Notes: generated by a model not told the origin, from the letters alone. 64,000 nt of DNA from Halothece sp. PCC 7418 (GCF_000317635.1 NC_019779.1:434001-498000); one strand, 5' to 3'; numbered from the stretch's first letter, positions 48,516 through 58,743 are shown. Made by a program: numbers and translations.

Positions 48516-48664
48516 GGTGGTAACAGACTCTCTCGGACGTGACTTAAGCAATGTCTCTCTATTGTATATGCTTTTCCCAGTTATCTGAAGCGACTGCTAG
48601 ATCCCGCATTTGGTGACAAAAAAGTTGGGTTTCGTTACCTCTACCCAACCTACATTTTTTCTTT

Positions 48665-48817
48665 TTAAAGGGCTTGTATCCACGCTTTGACCTGATACTC
48701 TGTCCAAATCCCATTTTGCCAATAGGGGTCATTTTCTACTAAGTTGCGAACTGTTGCTTCATCAGGCGCATCATTTGACGCTCCAACGGCTAAAAGCGCG
48801 TTGGATTCTTTCTTCAT
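48665..48817 (-). pseudogene. YciI-family C-terminal fragment
   Basis: An open frame of 50 codons. It encodes ...LLAVGASND-APDEATVRNLVENDPYW and ends NGIWTEYQVKAWIQAL, the C-terminal half of a YciI-like protein. Compared with family members it lacks the N-terminal half and a segment of about ten residues between ASND and APDEATV (where FGIYE-like sequence is expected). Probably a decayed gene. Confidence 0.65.
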
Positions 48818-49116
48818 CGAGACACCTTACAACTTCCAGAAACGAGTTCTTTTAGTCCCAGAGGGCATTCTCTCCAAAAGCGTTGATTATCCTGTTCGGG
48901 TGCGCCCCACCCTACAGTTTAGAACTGAATATTGTTTTGGTTTTACTGGTACTTCCGTTAAGAAGCTAACGTTTTTAAAGAGGATTTATCGTGCCTCTAG
49001 TAAATGCTGCTATTATAGCAGAAACTGATCGAGTTTGTTCGTTTTCAGGCTATCGAAGCCTTTAACTCACCGCCTTATATCCAACGTCTTAAAGACGCTT
49101 GGTTTTACGGCGACAT
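48818..49116. other. 299-bp non-coding spacer between YciI fragments
   Basis: No gene seen. It is rich in small palindromes: ctgctat-t-atagcag (about 49005-49021), aggct-atcga-agcct (near 49048), cgtcttaaagacg (near 49085), and cgggtgcgccccacccta near 48897. It may be a relic of a small insertion or of tandem-copy decay. Confidence 0.4.
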
Positions 49117-49278
49117 CTATAAGCCAAAGACTTGTTTTAAGTCTTTCGTCGGTCCAATGGTGAGCAATGTTCCGTCTTCTTTCTGGGCTTTTAACCCGTC
49201 TAAATGGGCTTGACGATAGGGAGCGCGTTTTTCTTCTACGTTGTCGCAATAACTGCCCCACATGACATATTTTGGCAT
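49117..49278 (-). pseudogene. YciI-family N-terminal fragment
   Basis: 53 codons from MPKYVMWGSYCDNVEEKRAP to IGPTKDLKQVFGL, then TAG. This is a good N-terminal half of a YciI-like protein with its own GGAG ribosome-binding site, starting 5 bases after the pheT stop codon on the same strand. The expected C-terminal half (YEA.DEATVR...) is missing directly downstream. YciI-like proteins are about 90 residues, so it is truncated. Confidence 0.7.
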
Positions 49279-49282
49279 AATT

Positions 49283-51727
49283 TTAACTCCTTAAGGTCAC
49301 TTCAAATTCTTGGGTGAGTGCTTTGCGGACTTTTTCCAGTAAGGGTTCAACTTCTTCATCGGTTAAAGTCCGATCGCGCGCTTGATAAGTTAGGCTAAAG
49401 GCTAAACTGCGCTGTCCGTCAGGGACATTTTCGCCACGATATTCATCAAATAATTCCACTTTTTCTAATAACTTGCCACCTGCTTTTTCCATCACCTGCA
49501 TTAACTCCGCCACAGGCAAATCAACTGGGGCATAAAACGCCATATCTCTTGCCACTGCGGGATAAGTGGAGAAAGGAGAGAAACGAGACTGAGAGAGATT
49601 TTTTTCAGCTAAGGCGGTTAATAAGATTTCTAAGTCAAAACTGAAGACATAAACCGCCTCTGGGAGATCATGGTCTTGGCGAAACTGCGGATGGAGTTGT
49701 CCGAATAAACCCAAACGCTGATCATCCAGAGAAATCACTGCGGTGCGCCCTGGATGTAACCGTTCATCTTCCGAGGTGGCTGCATAACTAACGCTGACCC
49801 CTAAGCGATTAAACACTGCATCTAATAAGCCTTTTGCTTGATACCAGGTCATCGTTTGACCTTGACCCGAAGTTGTCCATCGTCCTTGGGGAAATCGTTC
49901 ACCGCCCATAATTCCAGCAAGGGTATCAGCTTCTGCAATTCCTGTTTCCGTTTGCCAAAAGCGTCGTCCGATTTCAAAGGCATTTAAAGCGCCATTTCCC
50001 CGCGCCAAGTTGTAGGAAAAAGCATTCACTAACCCTGTAATTAGTTCCGTCCGTAATGCCGAATATTCTTGAAATAGAGGATTGGCGAGAGTGACTGCAT
50101 CTGCTTCTGGTTTGACCAAGGAATAATGCAAAACTTCCGTTAAGCCCACCGCCCGCATTGCTTCCCGAATGCGATTTTTATTTTGTTGGCGAACGGATAA
50201 CATCCCTGGTTGACTTTGTTCGGGGAGGGTATCGCAGAAGTAATCATAACCGTAGAGACGAGCAATTTCTTCAATGAGATCAATTTCCCGTTCTAAATCG
50301 CGATCGCGATAGGGAGGCACAATCACTTCCCAACCTTCACCGCCATCAACATTATAAGGTTTAAGTTGACAGCCTAAAGCGGTTAGAATCCCCTTGATAT
50401 CTTCTGGGGTCAATTTGCCATCATCGCGGTTGTTCACCTGACCTAACACTTGCTGAATCCGATCCAAACGTAAAGTCAAAGTACGCTGGCGTTGTTCGGG
50501 ATGGAGACGATGATCCGCCATTGCTTGTTGAGTGGGAGTCCCTTGGGCTAATTCTTGCAGCAGCGCGATCGCGCGTTGACTGGCTTGTTCTAACTCCGCT
50601 TGATTCACCCCTCTTTCGTAGCGAGTAGAGGCTTCGGTGCGTAACCCTTGCACCCGTGCGGATCGTCGCACCGCCACGGGGTCAAACAGGGCTGCTTCTA
50701 AAATAATATTTTCCGTTTGATCATGGACTTCCGTTTCTTCACCGCCCATAACGCCCGCCAAGGCGACAGGGACATCATTAGCCGTAATAATCAAATTTTC
50801 AGACTCTAGATCACGGGCTTGTCCATCGAGGGTGGTGAGGGTTTCCCCTTTTTTCGCAAAACGCACGCCAAGGGTTAAGTCTTCTCCTCCAGCCCCTGTT
50901 TTCAGGCGTTCTCGATCAAAAGCGTGTAGGGGCTGTCCCCATTCCAAGAGAACATAATTGGTAATATCCACCACATTATTAATCGGACGCACCCCCGCAG
51001 CTTGTAACCGTCGTTGCAACCATTGTGGAGAGGGCGCAAGACTTAAATTTGTAATTTCCGTGGCAATATAAGCAGGACAAGCCTCAGTTGCGGTGACAGT
51101 CACACCCAAACCCCCTTGGTCAGTTGAGATTTCGGTTTGAGGGATTTCGGGAAGGGTCAACTTTTTCCCTGTTAAGGCGGAAACTTCTCGCGCCACACCC
51201 ACCATACTCAACGCATCTGCACGATTAGCAGTTGTCGTTAAATCCAGCACCACATCATCCAGTCCCAGCAGGGGATAAACGGGTTCTCCTAGGGTCAGGC
51301 TATCATGATCATTAAAAATATAAATCCCATCCGACTCTTTTTCTAAGCCTAACTCTGCCAGAGAGCAAATCATTCCTTCTGATTTGACCCCACGCAGTTT
51401 ACTGCGTTTAATTTTCAAATCTTTAACAGGCAAATATGACCCCACTGTTGCCACAGGAACATAAGCCTCAGCGCGAACATTCGCTGCGCCACAGACAATA
51501 TTTAAAGGCTCATCTGCGCCCACATCGACCGTACACACACTGAGTTTATCGGCATTGGGATGGGAATTCTTTTCTACCACTTTACCAACCACCACCCCTT
51601 CGGCAAAACGACGGCGGTATTCAATTTCTTCGACTTCAAACCCCGCGATCGTTAAAATTTCCCCGAGGGCTTCTGGGGTGAGATCAATCTCAACAAATTC
51701 CTGCAACCAGTTTAGAGAGACTCGCAT
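49283..51727 (-). CDS. pheT: phenylalanyl-tRNA synthetase beta subunit
   Basis: The 814-residue beta chain. It includes the N-terminal tRNA-binding OB-fold (EMAP-like, about 40-150; [15 protein letters not shown]), the B3/B4 editing region ([12 protein letters not shown]), B5, the core catalytic-like fold, and the C-terminal ferredoxin-fold anticodon-binding domain ([17 protein letters not shown]). It forms an alpha2-beta2 enzyme with PheS, which is not in the window, so pheS and pheT are unlinked here. A YciI fragment follows immediately. Confidence 0.97.
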   Translation of the reverse strand: MRVSLNWLQEFVEIDLTPEALGEILTIAGFEVEEIEYRRRFAEGVVVGKVVEKNSHPNADKLSVCTVDVGADEPLNIVCGAANVRAEAYVPVATVGSYLPVKDLKIKRSKLRGVKSEGMICSLAELGLEKESDGIYIFNDHDSLTLGEPVYPLLGLDDVVLDLTTTANRADALSMVGVAREVSALTGKKLTLPEIPQTEISTDQGGLGVTVTATEACPAYIATEITNLSLAPSPQWLQRRLQAAGVRPINNVVDITNYVLLEWGQPLHAFDRERLKTGAGGEDLTLGVRFAKKGETLTTLDGQARDLESENLIITANDVPVALAGVMGGEETEVHDQTENIILEAALFDPVAVRRSARVQGLRTEASTRYERGVNQAELEQASQRAIALLQELAQGTPTQQAMADHRLHPEQRQRTLTLRLDRIQQVLGQVNNRDDGKLTPEDIKGILTALGCQLKPYNVDGGEGWEVIVPPYRDRDLEREIDLIEEIARLYGYDYFCDTLPEQSQPGMLSVRQQNKNRIREAMRAVGLTEVLHYSLVKPEADAVTLANPLFQEYSALRTELITGLVNAFSYNLARGNGALNAFEIGRRFWQTETGIAEADTLAGIMGGERFPQGRWTTSGQGQTMTWYQAKGLLDAVFNRLGVSVSYAATSEDERLHPGRTAVISLDDQRLGLFGQLHPQFRQDHDLPEAVYVFSFDLEILLTALAEKNLSQSRFSPFSTYPAVARDMAFYAPVDLPVAELMQVMEKAGGKLLEKVELFDEYRGENVPDGQRSLAFSLTYQARDRTLTDEEVEPLLEKVRKALTQEFEVTLRS

Positions 51728-52085
51728 CGACTTGTTTGGTGCTACTAAAAAAACTCAGCCTTCTTATTGTCACCCAAAAGCAAGCAGGTTTCAAGTTGGG
51801 AAACCAAACTACCCTAGGTGAAAAGAAAATTAATACGATCAAACATAGCTAGAATCACCAAATTTTAACCTGCTAGGCTAGAATAAATTAGTGATCTTCA
51901 GTTGTATTTTGCATGAGGAACTAAGGTATGCTGTTAGGTAACTCTCAGTCAGATCCAGTTCAACCTGTTTGTGTTTGCATTTATGATTGACGGTAACTGG
52001 AACCCGTTGCGAATTAAGACAGCAAGATTAAACCGAATTTGCTCAATCCCCAATCAATCTGACACTGTATCCTGAAACTAACCAG
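51728..52085. other. 358-bp gene-free divergent spacer
   Basis: Lies between the divergent pheT and spkB-like genes, so it should hold both promoters. AT-rich with stops in all frames. I see no repeat or strong hairpin that I can name. Confidence 0.6.
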
Positions 52086-53633
52086 ATGATTTACTGTCTG
52101 AATCCGTCTTGCCCCAATCCGAAAAACCCCAACAAAACTAGAATTTGTCAAAGCTGCGGTAGTGATCTCAAGCTGAATAATCGCTATTTGGTGGGAAAAA
52201 CGCTAGGTCAAGGCGGGTTTGGCGCAACCTTTCTCGCAGTGGATACCAGTTTACCAGGGAATCCAGTTTGTGTGATTAAACAATTGCGTCCAGCGAATAA
52301 TACTGAAAGTTTTTTAAAGATGGCGCGGGAATTATTTCAACGGGAGGCGGAGACATTGGGGAAGTTAGGGAATCATCCCCAAGTCCCTCGGTTGCTGGAT
52401 TATTTTGAAATTCAAGAGCAGTTTTTTTTAGTGCAGGAGTTTGTGAAAGGGTCGAACTTGCAGAAAGAAGTGAAAAACAATGGCCCGTTTACCGAAGCAG
52501 GAGTGCGTCAATTCTTAACAGAAATTCTGCCCTTGTTTGAATATATTCACTCCCAAAAGGTGATTCACCGTGATATTAAACCTGCTAACATTATTCGTCG
52601 CGAAATTGATCGGAAATTAGTTTTGATTGACTTTGGGGCGGTTAAAAATCGCGTGAATGAAGTGATGGCTGCGGATCTCTCTGGAGATAACCCATTGACC
52701 TCTTTTGCGGTGGGAACCCCTGGCTATTCGCCTCCCGAACAAATGGCAATGCGTCCGACTTATGCCAGTGATATTTATAGTTTGGGTGCAACTTGTATTT
52801 ATTTGTTAGCAGGACGCTCTCCCAAAGATATAGGGTATAATTCTCGCACTGGGGCTTTAGATTGGGAACAGTATGTTGATGTCAGCGATCATCTCAAAAG
52901 AGTCTTGAAGAAGATGCTAGAGATGGCAGTGCGCGATCGGTATCAGTCAGCGCAAGCAGTTTTAGATGGTCTGGAAATGGAAGCCTATGAGGAAAGTTTG
53001 TCACAAGGTCTTGTCAAACGCTCTCCTGCTAGTAATAGTGGCAATCTAGAACAGAAGAATAGTAAGGATCAATCCAACTGGACTTCTAAAGTCGCCGAGT
53101 CAATTCGTCAACGTCGCACTCGTATGGGGTTACCCACCAGTCGTCAGGGTGATAATAGTCAAGGGTTGAGCGGAGGGGAACGCTCGCGAACGGCTGGTTC
53201 TCGGAAATTAACGGCAAAACAACTGGCTCATCAATATCGACAAGGGAGACGAGATTTTTCTCACATTGATTTATATCGCCTCGAATTAGAAGAAGCGAAT
53301 TTAAGGCAGTGTATTTTCCGTGAAGCCAATTTAATGCAGACGAATCTTCGCAAAGGAGACTTAAGAGGGGCTGATTTTGCCAATGGCAACTTAAAACGGG
53401 TTGTCTTACGAGAGGCAAAACTGAGTAATGCCTTTTTTAGTCATGCGGATTTACAAAAGGCTGATTTACGGAAAGCGGATTTAACCCTTGCCAATTTTCA
53501 AAATGCAAAGCTGGCGGAGGCGGATCTCTCGGGGGCAAATTTAACAAATGCCAAAATTACAGAGAAGCAATTGGCAGAAGCAAAAACGAACTGGGCAACA
53601 ATTTTGCCGAATGGGAAACGAGCGTTATGGTAG
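52086..53633 (+). CDS. spkB: Ser/Thr protein kinase with pentapeptide repeats (SpkB-like)
   Basis: A 515-residue eukaryotic-type kinase. The N-terminus carries a Cys motif (C-x4-C-P-x9-C-x2-C within MIYCLNPSCPNPKN...ICQSCG). The kinase domain (about 37-300) has the glycine loop LGQGGFGATF, VIKQL Lys, catalytic HRDIKPANII and LIDFGAVKN. After a polar linker with RQRRTRMGLP, the C-terminal about 110 residues are A(D/N)LxX pentapeptide repeats (EANLRQCIFREANLMQTNL and on). This order is that of SpkB in Synechocystis, which is linked to oxidative-stress tolerance. All catalytic residues are present. Confidence 0.88.
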   Translation: MIYCLNPSCPNPKNPNKTRICQSCGSDLKLNNRYLVGKTLGQGGFGATFLAVDTSLPGNPVCVIKQLRPANNTESFLKMARELFQREAETLGKLGNHPQVPRLLDYFEIQEQFFLVQEFVKGSNLQKEVKNNGPFTEAGVRQFLTEILPLFEYIHSQKVIHRDIKPANIIRREIDRKLVLIDFGAVKNRVNEVMAADLSGDNPLTSFAVGTPGYSPPEQMAMRPTYASDIYSLGATCIYLLAGRSPKDIGYNSRTGALDWEQYVDVSDHLKRVLKKMLEMAVRDRYQSAQAVLDGLEMEAYEESLSQGLVKRSPASNSGNLEQKNSKDQSNWTSKVAESIRQRRTRMGLPTSRQGDNSQGLSGGERSRTAGSRKLTAKQLAHQYRQGRRDFSHIDLYRLELEEANLRQCIFREANLMQTNLRKGDLRGADFANGNLKRVVLREAKLSNAFFSHADLQKADLRKADLTLANFQNAKLAEADLSGANLTNAKITEKQLAEAKTNWATILPNGKRALW

Positions 53634-53645
53634 GCTGATATCAGA

Positions 53646-54146
53646 TTAGTTTCTGAGCAGCCATTTGGGAGGGGTGAGTAAAAATAATTCACTGCGCCCC
53701 AAGGGACTCCCCTGATCGGGACAATTTAAACCAATGACCCCTGCTTTTTTCACCACTAACTTTTCCTGAGTTTCTCCCCAAACTAATAATTCCGCCCAGT
53801 TTCCTAAGTCAGGTTGATGACCCACTAGGGCAATCGTCTTGTGATGCTGAGGCAAATGTTCCCACCACTGCACCCAGTCTTGAAGATTACCGCCTGGAGC
53901 GAGAGCCGAAAAGGTTTCTACAGTTTCCGTCAACCCCACTTCTCGCAAAATCTCAGCAGTTTGGGTGGCTCTCAGGAGGGGGCTGGTTAAAATTAGATCA
54001 AAGGTCACACCGATGTTTTGGATTTCCTTGGCAATTTTTTGGGTCTTTTTCTGTCCTTCTTCCGTTAAAGGGCGCGTTTCATCGGGTTGGGAGGGAGCGC
54101 GATCGACAGCAATGCCATGGCGAATCAAATAAAGTTGTTTAGACAT
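53646..54146 (-). CDS. sixA: phosphohistidine phosphatase SixA
   Basis: A 166-residue histidine phosphatase. The RHG catalytic motif is LYLIRHGIAVDR at residues 4-15, the second His is in ALVGHQPDLG near 107, and TSPLLRATQTAEIL contributes an Arg. It removes phosphate from phospho-His, for example on HPt domains. I use the ATG at 54146; the longer frame adds 46 residues read through the IscB transposon end. So the promoter of sixA must lie within or across the transposon. Confidence 0.9.
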   Translation of the reverse strand: MSKQLYLIRHGIAVDRAPSQPDETRPLTEEGQKKTQKIAKEIQNIGVTFDLILTSPLLRATQTAEILREVGLTETVETFSALAPGGNLQDWVQWWEHLPQHHKTIALVGHQPDLGNWAELLVWGETQEKLVVKKAGVIGLNCPDQGSPLGRSELFLLTPPKWLLRN

Positions 54147-54220
54147 GATCTCACGGAAAAACCTCGATACGTTTGGAAGCCCTGTCGCTTTAGCGCAGGG
54201 AGGAAAAACGAACGGCGACT

Positions 54221-55516
54221 TTAGTCGCCTATGGTATGAGAGAACGCATAAGCATAACCATCCCTTTTGTGAATTGGTTGACAATACCTGTGGCTAATTC
54301 CAGACACTCGACCCGATTGAGTCGTAACATCAAAGCTGCCGGATGCGCGACAGAGAACTCGCCCAACATAAGACCCGATTTTCTTGCCTTTTGTGACAGT
54401 GGCAGTAATGATATCGCCAGTCTGAAATCCTTTATGAGTTTGCACCCGTGAGCGGTGACGCTTTGGAAAACCAAACTTGTCAGTGCCACACATCTGTCGA
54501 GTACCATGTCCTTTTGCTGCAATTAGCAACGGTTTTGTGGTCAGGACTTTAAGTGAATCGATTTCCCCGACACTTGCAGCATCTAGCCAGTGGGTTTTAG
54601 GTAGGTCTAATCGAGTCCGATTAAACTTGGTTTGTCCCCCCGTGCCTGTCGCCACAGGCAAGCCTGTCTGTTTCAGAGCATTGAACAATGCCCACTGGGT
54701 TGAATTGACGGCTGCCGCATCTTTGAGCGGTAATTGGGACTGCTTCAGGATACGATTCAATACGTCAGGTTTGCTCGACAAAAAATCTCGAATGTCCCGA
54801 TTGCTTTTAGATTGATTGCATGAGTGGCAAGCTAGGGTCAGGTTAGAAACCTGGTCGGTTCCCCCTTTAGACTTGGGGTGAATATGATCAACTTCAAGCG
54901 CTACATTTTTAGCTCCACAGTAAGCACATTTCCGATTCCATTTCTCCAATAAATATTCCCTGACTTCATAGCCTTGCAATTCCCCTTGCTGGTACTCAAT
55001 GCCCGATATCTCAGGGTTCTGCATTAGTTGCAGATCGAACCTTACTAGCTCTTGGGAAATGCGAGCAATTGGGGCAAGCTTGCGAAAGCGGTTAACCCAT
55101 GTCATTGTGGTATCTACCCGATGTTGTAGGCTAGGGGGTAGCCAGCCTTTTGGACGAGTCCGATTCAGAAATCGAGCTTGGCGATAGCGAGTTTTGCGAT
55201 TTCGTCGGCTTCGTCGTAATTGACGACGGGACAGCAACGCATCCTTGATTTGCTGACCTCGATGTTCAAGCTCCGCCCCAAAGATTACCTTCGTGCCCTG
55301 TACGATCGCAATTCCTGTGACCCGAGAACCCGGATCGAGTTTAAGTTCCAAGTCTTGCATGGGTATGTCTGGGCAGGCTTCTTTTAGAATGATGGTGAAC
55401 GGATAACGGCGAAATACGGCGGCATTTCCTCTACTGAGGAGTCGTCGAGCTTTCCCCGGATGCACTGGGTCTAGTGGCTGCTTGTTGGTGTCTAAGACAA
55501 AAACAAAATTTGACAT
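54221..55516 (-). CDS. iscB: RNA-guided nickase/nuclease IscB
   Basis: A 431-residue IscB, the ancestor of Cas9. Domains in order: PLMP N-terminal motif (FVLDTNKQPLDPVHPGKARR), RuvC-I with Asp61 (LKLDPGSRVTG), arginine-rich bridge helix (RRQLRRSRRNRKTRYR), RuvC-II (ISQELVRFD), an HNH domain (CAYCG, LEVDHIHPKSKGG near 208, CHSCN), RuvC-III (THWLDAASVG near 308), and the C-terminal target-motif-interacting part. All catalytic residues look intact. A GGAG ribosome-binding site precedes the ATG. Confidence 0.95.
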   Translation of the reverse strand: MSNFVFVLDTNKQPLDPVHPGKARRLLSRGNAAVFRRYPFTIILKEACPDIPMQDLELKLDPGSRVTGIAIVQGTKVIFGAELEHRGQQIKDALLSRRQLRRSRRNRKTRYRQARFLNRTRPKGWLPPSLQHRVDTTMTWVNRFRKLAPIARISQELVRFDLQLMQNPEISGIEYQQGELQGYEVREYLLEKWNRKCAYCGAKNVALEVDHIHPKSKGGTDQVSNLTLACHSCNQSKSNRDIRDFLSSKPDVLNRILKQSQLPLKDAAAVNSTQWALFNALKQTGLPVATGTGGQTKFNRTRLDLPKTHWLDAASVGEIDSLKVLTTKPLLIAAKGHGTRQMCGTDKFGFPKRHRSRVQTHKGFQTGDIITATVTKGKKIGSYVGRVLCRASGSFDVTTQSGRVSGISHRYCQPIHKRDGYAYAFSHTIGD

Positions 55517-55748
55517 TGGAATCTCCGTAAAACGGGTAATGTTTTCCTCGCCAATGTTTTTAGGGCTTGTTGGGCTAACGGCACTGCCTTACCCCTTCTA
55601 GGGCTGTTTAACCGTTAGCGGCAGGGCTACAAACTGGAAAGCATTTGTAGGTGCCATGACCTTAAAAACGTAGTCAGTTAAGACTTAGGCTGGTCAGCTA
55701 CCTGAAGCTGGAGGCACGAAGCCCCCGTGCTTCAGCCGGGGGTGCTGA
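55517..55748 (-). ncRNA. IscB omega-RNA
   Basis: The 232-bp gap directly upstream of iscB has no ORF and several GC-rich hairpins, including cccccg...cggggg at its outer end and a ctaacggt...accgttag pair (about 55567-55619). This is the standard location of the IscB guide RNA scaffold. The guide is read from the DNA just outside the element, here gattaataccgattag, the last codons of the DHH gene. Confidence 0.75.
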
Positions 55749-57008
55749 CTAATCGGTATTAATCAAACTGTCATCTGGATTGACTAACCGCAGGAGTTTC
55801 TGTTTAATCTGGGTGTCAAACACTTCCCATTTCAACTTCGCATATTCGGAATGTTCGTTAAACCCATATAAAAATCCTAGCGGAACTTCAAAGCCTCCTG
55901 CCATATAGCGTCCACCGCCAAAGTAACGCCCTTGGGTATCTTGACCAAAGGCTTCTTTGATAAATTCATCGGGATCGAGGGTGAGTTTGCTAGTCCGCAA
56001 AGAGCCAATGACAACTTCTAACTCTTCGTGTTCGTTGTGGACAATACCATAAACCACGGCGGTATGAACGTTTTCTTCTGTGACCAGAAAATCAGCAGCT
56101 TGGGGAATGGCATCGCGGTCATCGTAGCGTAGGTAACCCACACCCGCAATGGAAAAATTATTCTTGACCAGACGGTTACGCAAAGACCGTTCAATGACAT
56201 CCATCACTCGTTTGGAGCGCGAGGTTTGAAGCACGGCATTTAAAAGCTGCACATCATAAAACCGACTCAAGAAAGCAGCAGCAAGAAAGTCTTCTTCTTG
56301 GGCTTGCATTAACCGATTGGTATCGGAACGTAAACCGTGCATGAGAGCAGTCGCACATTTAACGTGCTTGCTGTTACTGGTATTAAATTTTAATAACCCG
56401 CCTTGAATGTATTGGGTGAGAATGGTTGCTGTGGCGCGGGTGTGATTGCGTAAATCTACAAATTCCCCATCAGCTTCTCCCTGGTCGCTATGATGGTCAA
56501 TAATGACAGTGATCGGGAGTTGATGTTCACGAACTAAGGGCATTAACTGGCTAGTTGTGCCTTGGGTATCAATTAAAACACAGCCTTGATAGACGGATAA
56601 GTCTCGCTCTTTCAGGGTTTGAATCCCCCAACGCTTGGCGGGGAGTCCAGTTAGTTTCACTAAAGCAATATTTTCCTGATGTGATAGGATTCCAGCGTAA
56701 ACAATATCACACTGAATCTCGTATTGTTGGGCAATCAGTTGATAAGCCCAAGCACTGGAAAGGGCATCGGGATCGGGAAAGTCTTGGATAATAACCAGTT
56801 GTCTTTCCCCGCGATGGCGCTCTAGGGTTTCTTTAAACGCCTCAATAATCTGATTGAGAGCGGTGTCAGTGTTGCTATAATGCTGATTTTCCTCTGGGTG
56901 AGTTGAGGATTCAGCATGATTAACCTCTGGCATTTCTTCTGTGTTTATGGAGTTGCCATTGGCTTGAGAATAGCGAGAGTTGGGATAAGAAATCAGGTTA
57001 GATGACAT
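55749..57008 (-). CDS. DHH-family phosphoesterase
   Basis: A 419-residue two-domain phosphoesterase of the NrnA/DHH-DHHA1 type. Metal-binding motifs are DFPDPDALSSA near residue 80, LIDTQG near 145, the DHH motif in IIDHHSDQG near 171, and DTNRL near 230. The DHHA1 domain ends with YFGGGRYMAGGFEVPLG. Relatives degrade oligoribonucleotides, pAp or cyclic dinucleotide products. An acidic, low-complexity N-terminal 55 residues is extra. Its stop codon abuts the IscB element; the ORF appears full length. Confidence 0.85.
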   Translation of the reverse strand: MSSNLISYPNSRYSQANGNSINTEEMPEVNHAESSTHPEENQHYSNTDTALNQIIEAFKETLERHRGERQLVIIQDFPDPDALSSAWAYQLIAQQYEIQCDIVYAGILSHQENIALVKLTGLPAKRWGIQTLKERDLSVYQGCVLIDTQGTTSQLMPLVREHQLPITVIIDHHSDQGEADGEFVDLRNHTRATATILTQYIQGGLLKFNTSNSKHVKCATALMHGLRSDTNRLMQAQEEDFLAAAFLSRFYDVQLLNAVLQTSRSKRVMDVIERSLRNRLVKNNFSIAGVGYLRYDDRDAIPQAADFLVTEENVHTAVVYGIVHNEHEELEVVIGSLRTSKLTLDPDEFIKEAFGQDTQGRYFGGGRYMAGGFEVPLGFLYGFNEHSEYAKLKWEVFDTQIKQKLLRLVNPDDSLINTD

Positions 57009-57180
57009 GGTTTAACCAGAATATGAGATGCAATCAAACCCATCTAGGTGATGATGTCTGTTTATCTTTTGGGACATTTCCTAATTTTGACTTGCCTTTT
57101 CGGAAAAAGACAAGTCGGTTTGCTTGATCTGATCCTGGTGTTTATGTTATCTTCATTTGGCGCGATGATCAGTGAGTGGG

Positions 57181-57681
57181 CTACTGGATACCAATTACGT
57201 ATTTCCGCCATTCCTGATTGCGATTCCCTTGAATGTGCCGAGCTAGCTCAAAGTGCAGACTGCTATAGGGACGACGAGGAGGGCGAGCTAGGGGCATTTC
57301 TGCTTCCCTAGGGGTACGACTGCCTTTTTTGACGTTACAGCGGACACAGGCTGCAACGATGTTTTCCCAAGTATCGCCACCCCCGCGCGATCGCGGGATG
57401 ACATGATCTAAGGTCAGTTGGTCGCCTTTGTAACCGCAGTATTGGCAACGGTTACTGTCTCGTTCTAAAATGTTCCGACGGGTTAAAGGGATCTCTTTGT
57501 ATGGAACGCGGACATAGTACCGCAAACGAATGACGGTGGGCAAGGGGAAGCCAGTGTAAATGAGTTTTCCGTTGTATTCCAGTTGTTCAGCTTTCCCTTT
57601 GAGCAACAACACTACCGCTCGTCGCCAACTGGTGAGGTTGAGCGGTTCATAGGAGGCGTTTAGCACCAAAACCTTGCTCAT
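57181..57681 (-). CDS. HNH endonuclease family protein
   Basis: A 166-residue protein of the cyanobacterial/chloroplast HNH group. The N-terminal MSKVLVLNASYEPLNLTSWRRA is family-typical (key residues V-L-N-A-Y-P-L-N). The HNH unit has CQYCG, LTLDHVIPRSRGGGDTWENIV and CVRCNVKKGSRTP, with both zinc Cys pairs and the catalytic His. Such stand-alone genes are conserved in cyanobacteria without an obvious mobile element; the role is unknown. Separated from the DHH gene by 172 non-coding bases. Confidence 0.88.
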   Translation of the reverse strand: MSKVLVLNASYEPLNLTSWRRAVVLLLKGKAEQLEYNGKLIYTGFPLPTVIRLRYYVRVPYKEIPLTRRNILERDSNRCQYCGYKGDQLTLDHVIPRSRGGGDTWENIVAACVRCNVKKGSRTPREAEMPLARPPRRPYSSLHFELARHIQGNRNQEWRKYVIGIQ

Positions 57682-57768
57682 GGGCTCAAAATCTAAATTT
57701 AATTTAATATTACTCCAGATGTTAGCACAGACTCTTTTTGGTTTGAAAACTTTTCGTTTAAGGGCAGT

Positions 57769-58665
57769 TTAACAATCACTGAAAAGAGGAGAGTTTTTTT
57801 GAGCAATTCTGAGTTTAGCTGAGCGAGCGCGTGGATTTTGGCGATTTTCTTCTGATTTGGCAATGATCGGTTTTTTGGTGATCACTTGTAGTTCTGGATT
57901 TTGGCGAAAACTGTGTTTGACGATCCGATCTTCTAAGCTGTGAAAGCTGATGATAGCGATTTTCCCTTCTGGTTTTAGCCAGTGGGGCGCAATCTCTAAA
58001 AAGGTTTTTAGGTTGTCGAGTTCGTTGTTAACCGCGATCCGCAGGGCTTGAAAAACACGGGTGGCGGGATGAATTCTGCCATATCTTTTCTGGGGAGGAA
58101 AACACAGCGCGATCGCGCTGGCGAGTTCAGTTGTGGTGTGAAACGGTCGTTTTTGTAAAATTTTTCGGGCAATTTTCCGAGACTGTCTTTCTTCCCCATA
58201 ATGATAAAAAATATCGGCTAAAGTGGTTTCATCCCAATGATTAATAATCTCCGCAGCCGTGAGGGATTGATCTTGATTCATCCGCATATCTAAATTGGCT
58301 TCTTTTTGAAAACTAAAGCCTCTGTTGGCGGTATCGAGTTGCGTGGAACTCACGCCTAAGTCAGCTAAAATCCCATCAAATTGTTGTCCTTGAGGGTCAT
58401 ACTCCGCAAAATTAATGTGGTAAAATTCAAGAGAATTGTTATTGGCAAAGGCAAGTCTTCCTTGGGCAGCAGCGATCGCGCTTTGGTCTTGATCAAGTGC
58501 TGTAATCTTGATCGAATCAGCTGCTCTTAAAATGAGTTCGCTATGTCCACCTCCCCCAACGGTTGCATCAAGATAGTGTCCATTTTCTTTGATGTCTAAT
58601 CCTTGAATTACCGCCTCAGTTAAAACAGGAAGATGGAAAAAAAGTTGTTTTTCTTCTCGGGTCAT
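57769..58665 (-). CDS. rsmH: 16S rRNA (cytosine-1402-N4)-methyltransferase
   Basis: A 298-residue methyltransferase (MraW/RsmH). It opens [16 protein letters not shown], with SAM-binding [15 protein letters not shown] (about 32-46), [13 protein letters not shown] near 118, [20 protein letters not shown] (about 195-214) and [12 protein letters not shown] near 245. It modifies the ribosomal P-site region. No mra/mur cell-division cluster is adjacent, as is usual in cyanobacteria. The gene is divergent from the glycosyltransferase gene. Confidence 0.95.
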   Translation of the reverse strand: MTREEKQLFFHLPVLTEAVIQGLDIKENGHYLDATVGGGGHSELILRAADSIKITALDQDQSAIAAAQGRLAFANNNSLEFYHINFAEYDPQGQQFDGILADLGVSSTQLDTANRGFSFQKEANLDMRMNQDQSLTAAEIINHWDETTLADIFYHYGEERQSRKIARKILQKRPFHTTTELASAIALCFPPQKRYGRIHPATRVFQALRIAVNNELDNLKTFLEIAPHWLKPEGKIAIISFHSLEDRIVKHSFRQNPELQVITKKPIIAKSEENRQNPRARSAKLRIAQKNSPLFSDC

Positions 58666-58743
58666 TATTGGGAGATCGTTAAGGGTTATGAGATGATAGT
58701 TTGAGGGAATATTCCACTGCTAGGATAACATTGAATTTGACCA

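Larger units (their letters stand above)
54180..55748 (-). mobile_element. IscB transposon (IS200/IS605-like)
   Basis: About 1.57 kb holding iscB and its upstream omega-RNA, with no tnpA. One end has hairpins ccctg...cgcaggg (54180-54200) and ggcgac-ttta-gtcgcc (54214-54229). The other has cccccg (55723-55728) with cggggg (55738-55743). The element sits exactly between the stop codon of the DHH gene (55749) and the sixA 5' region. The boundaries are inferred from these structures and are not exact. Confidence 0.8.

Noticed and set aside
57048-57311. Hydrophobic plus-strand ORF of 87 codons
   Set aside because: More than half of it overlaps the HNH gene antisense, there is no ribosome-binding site, and only the first about 45 residues look membrane-like.
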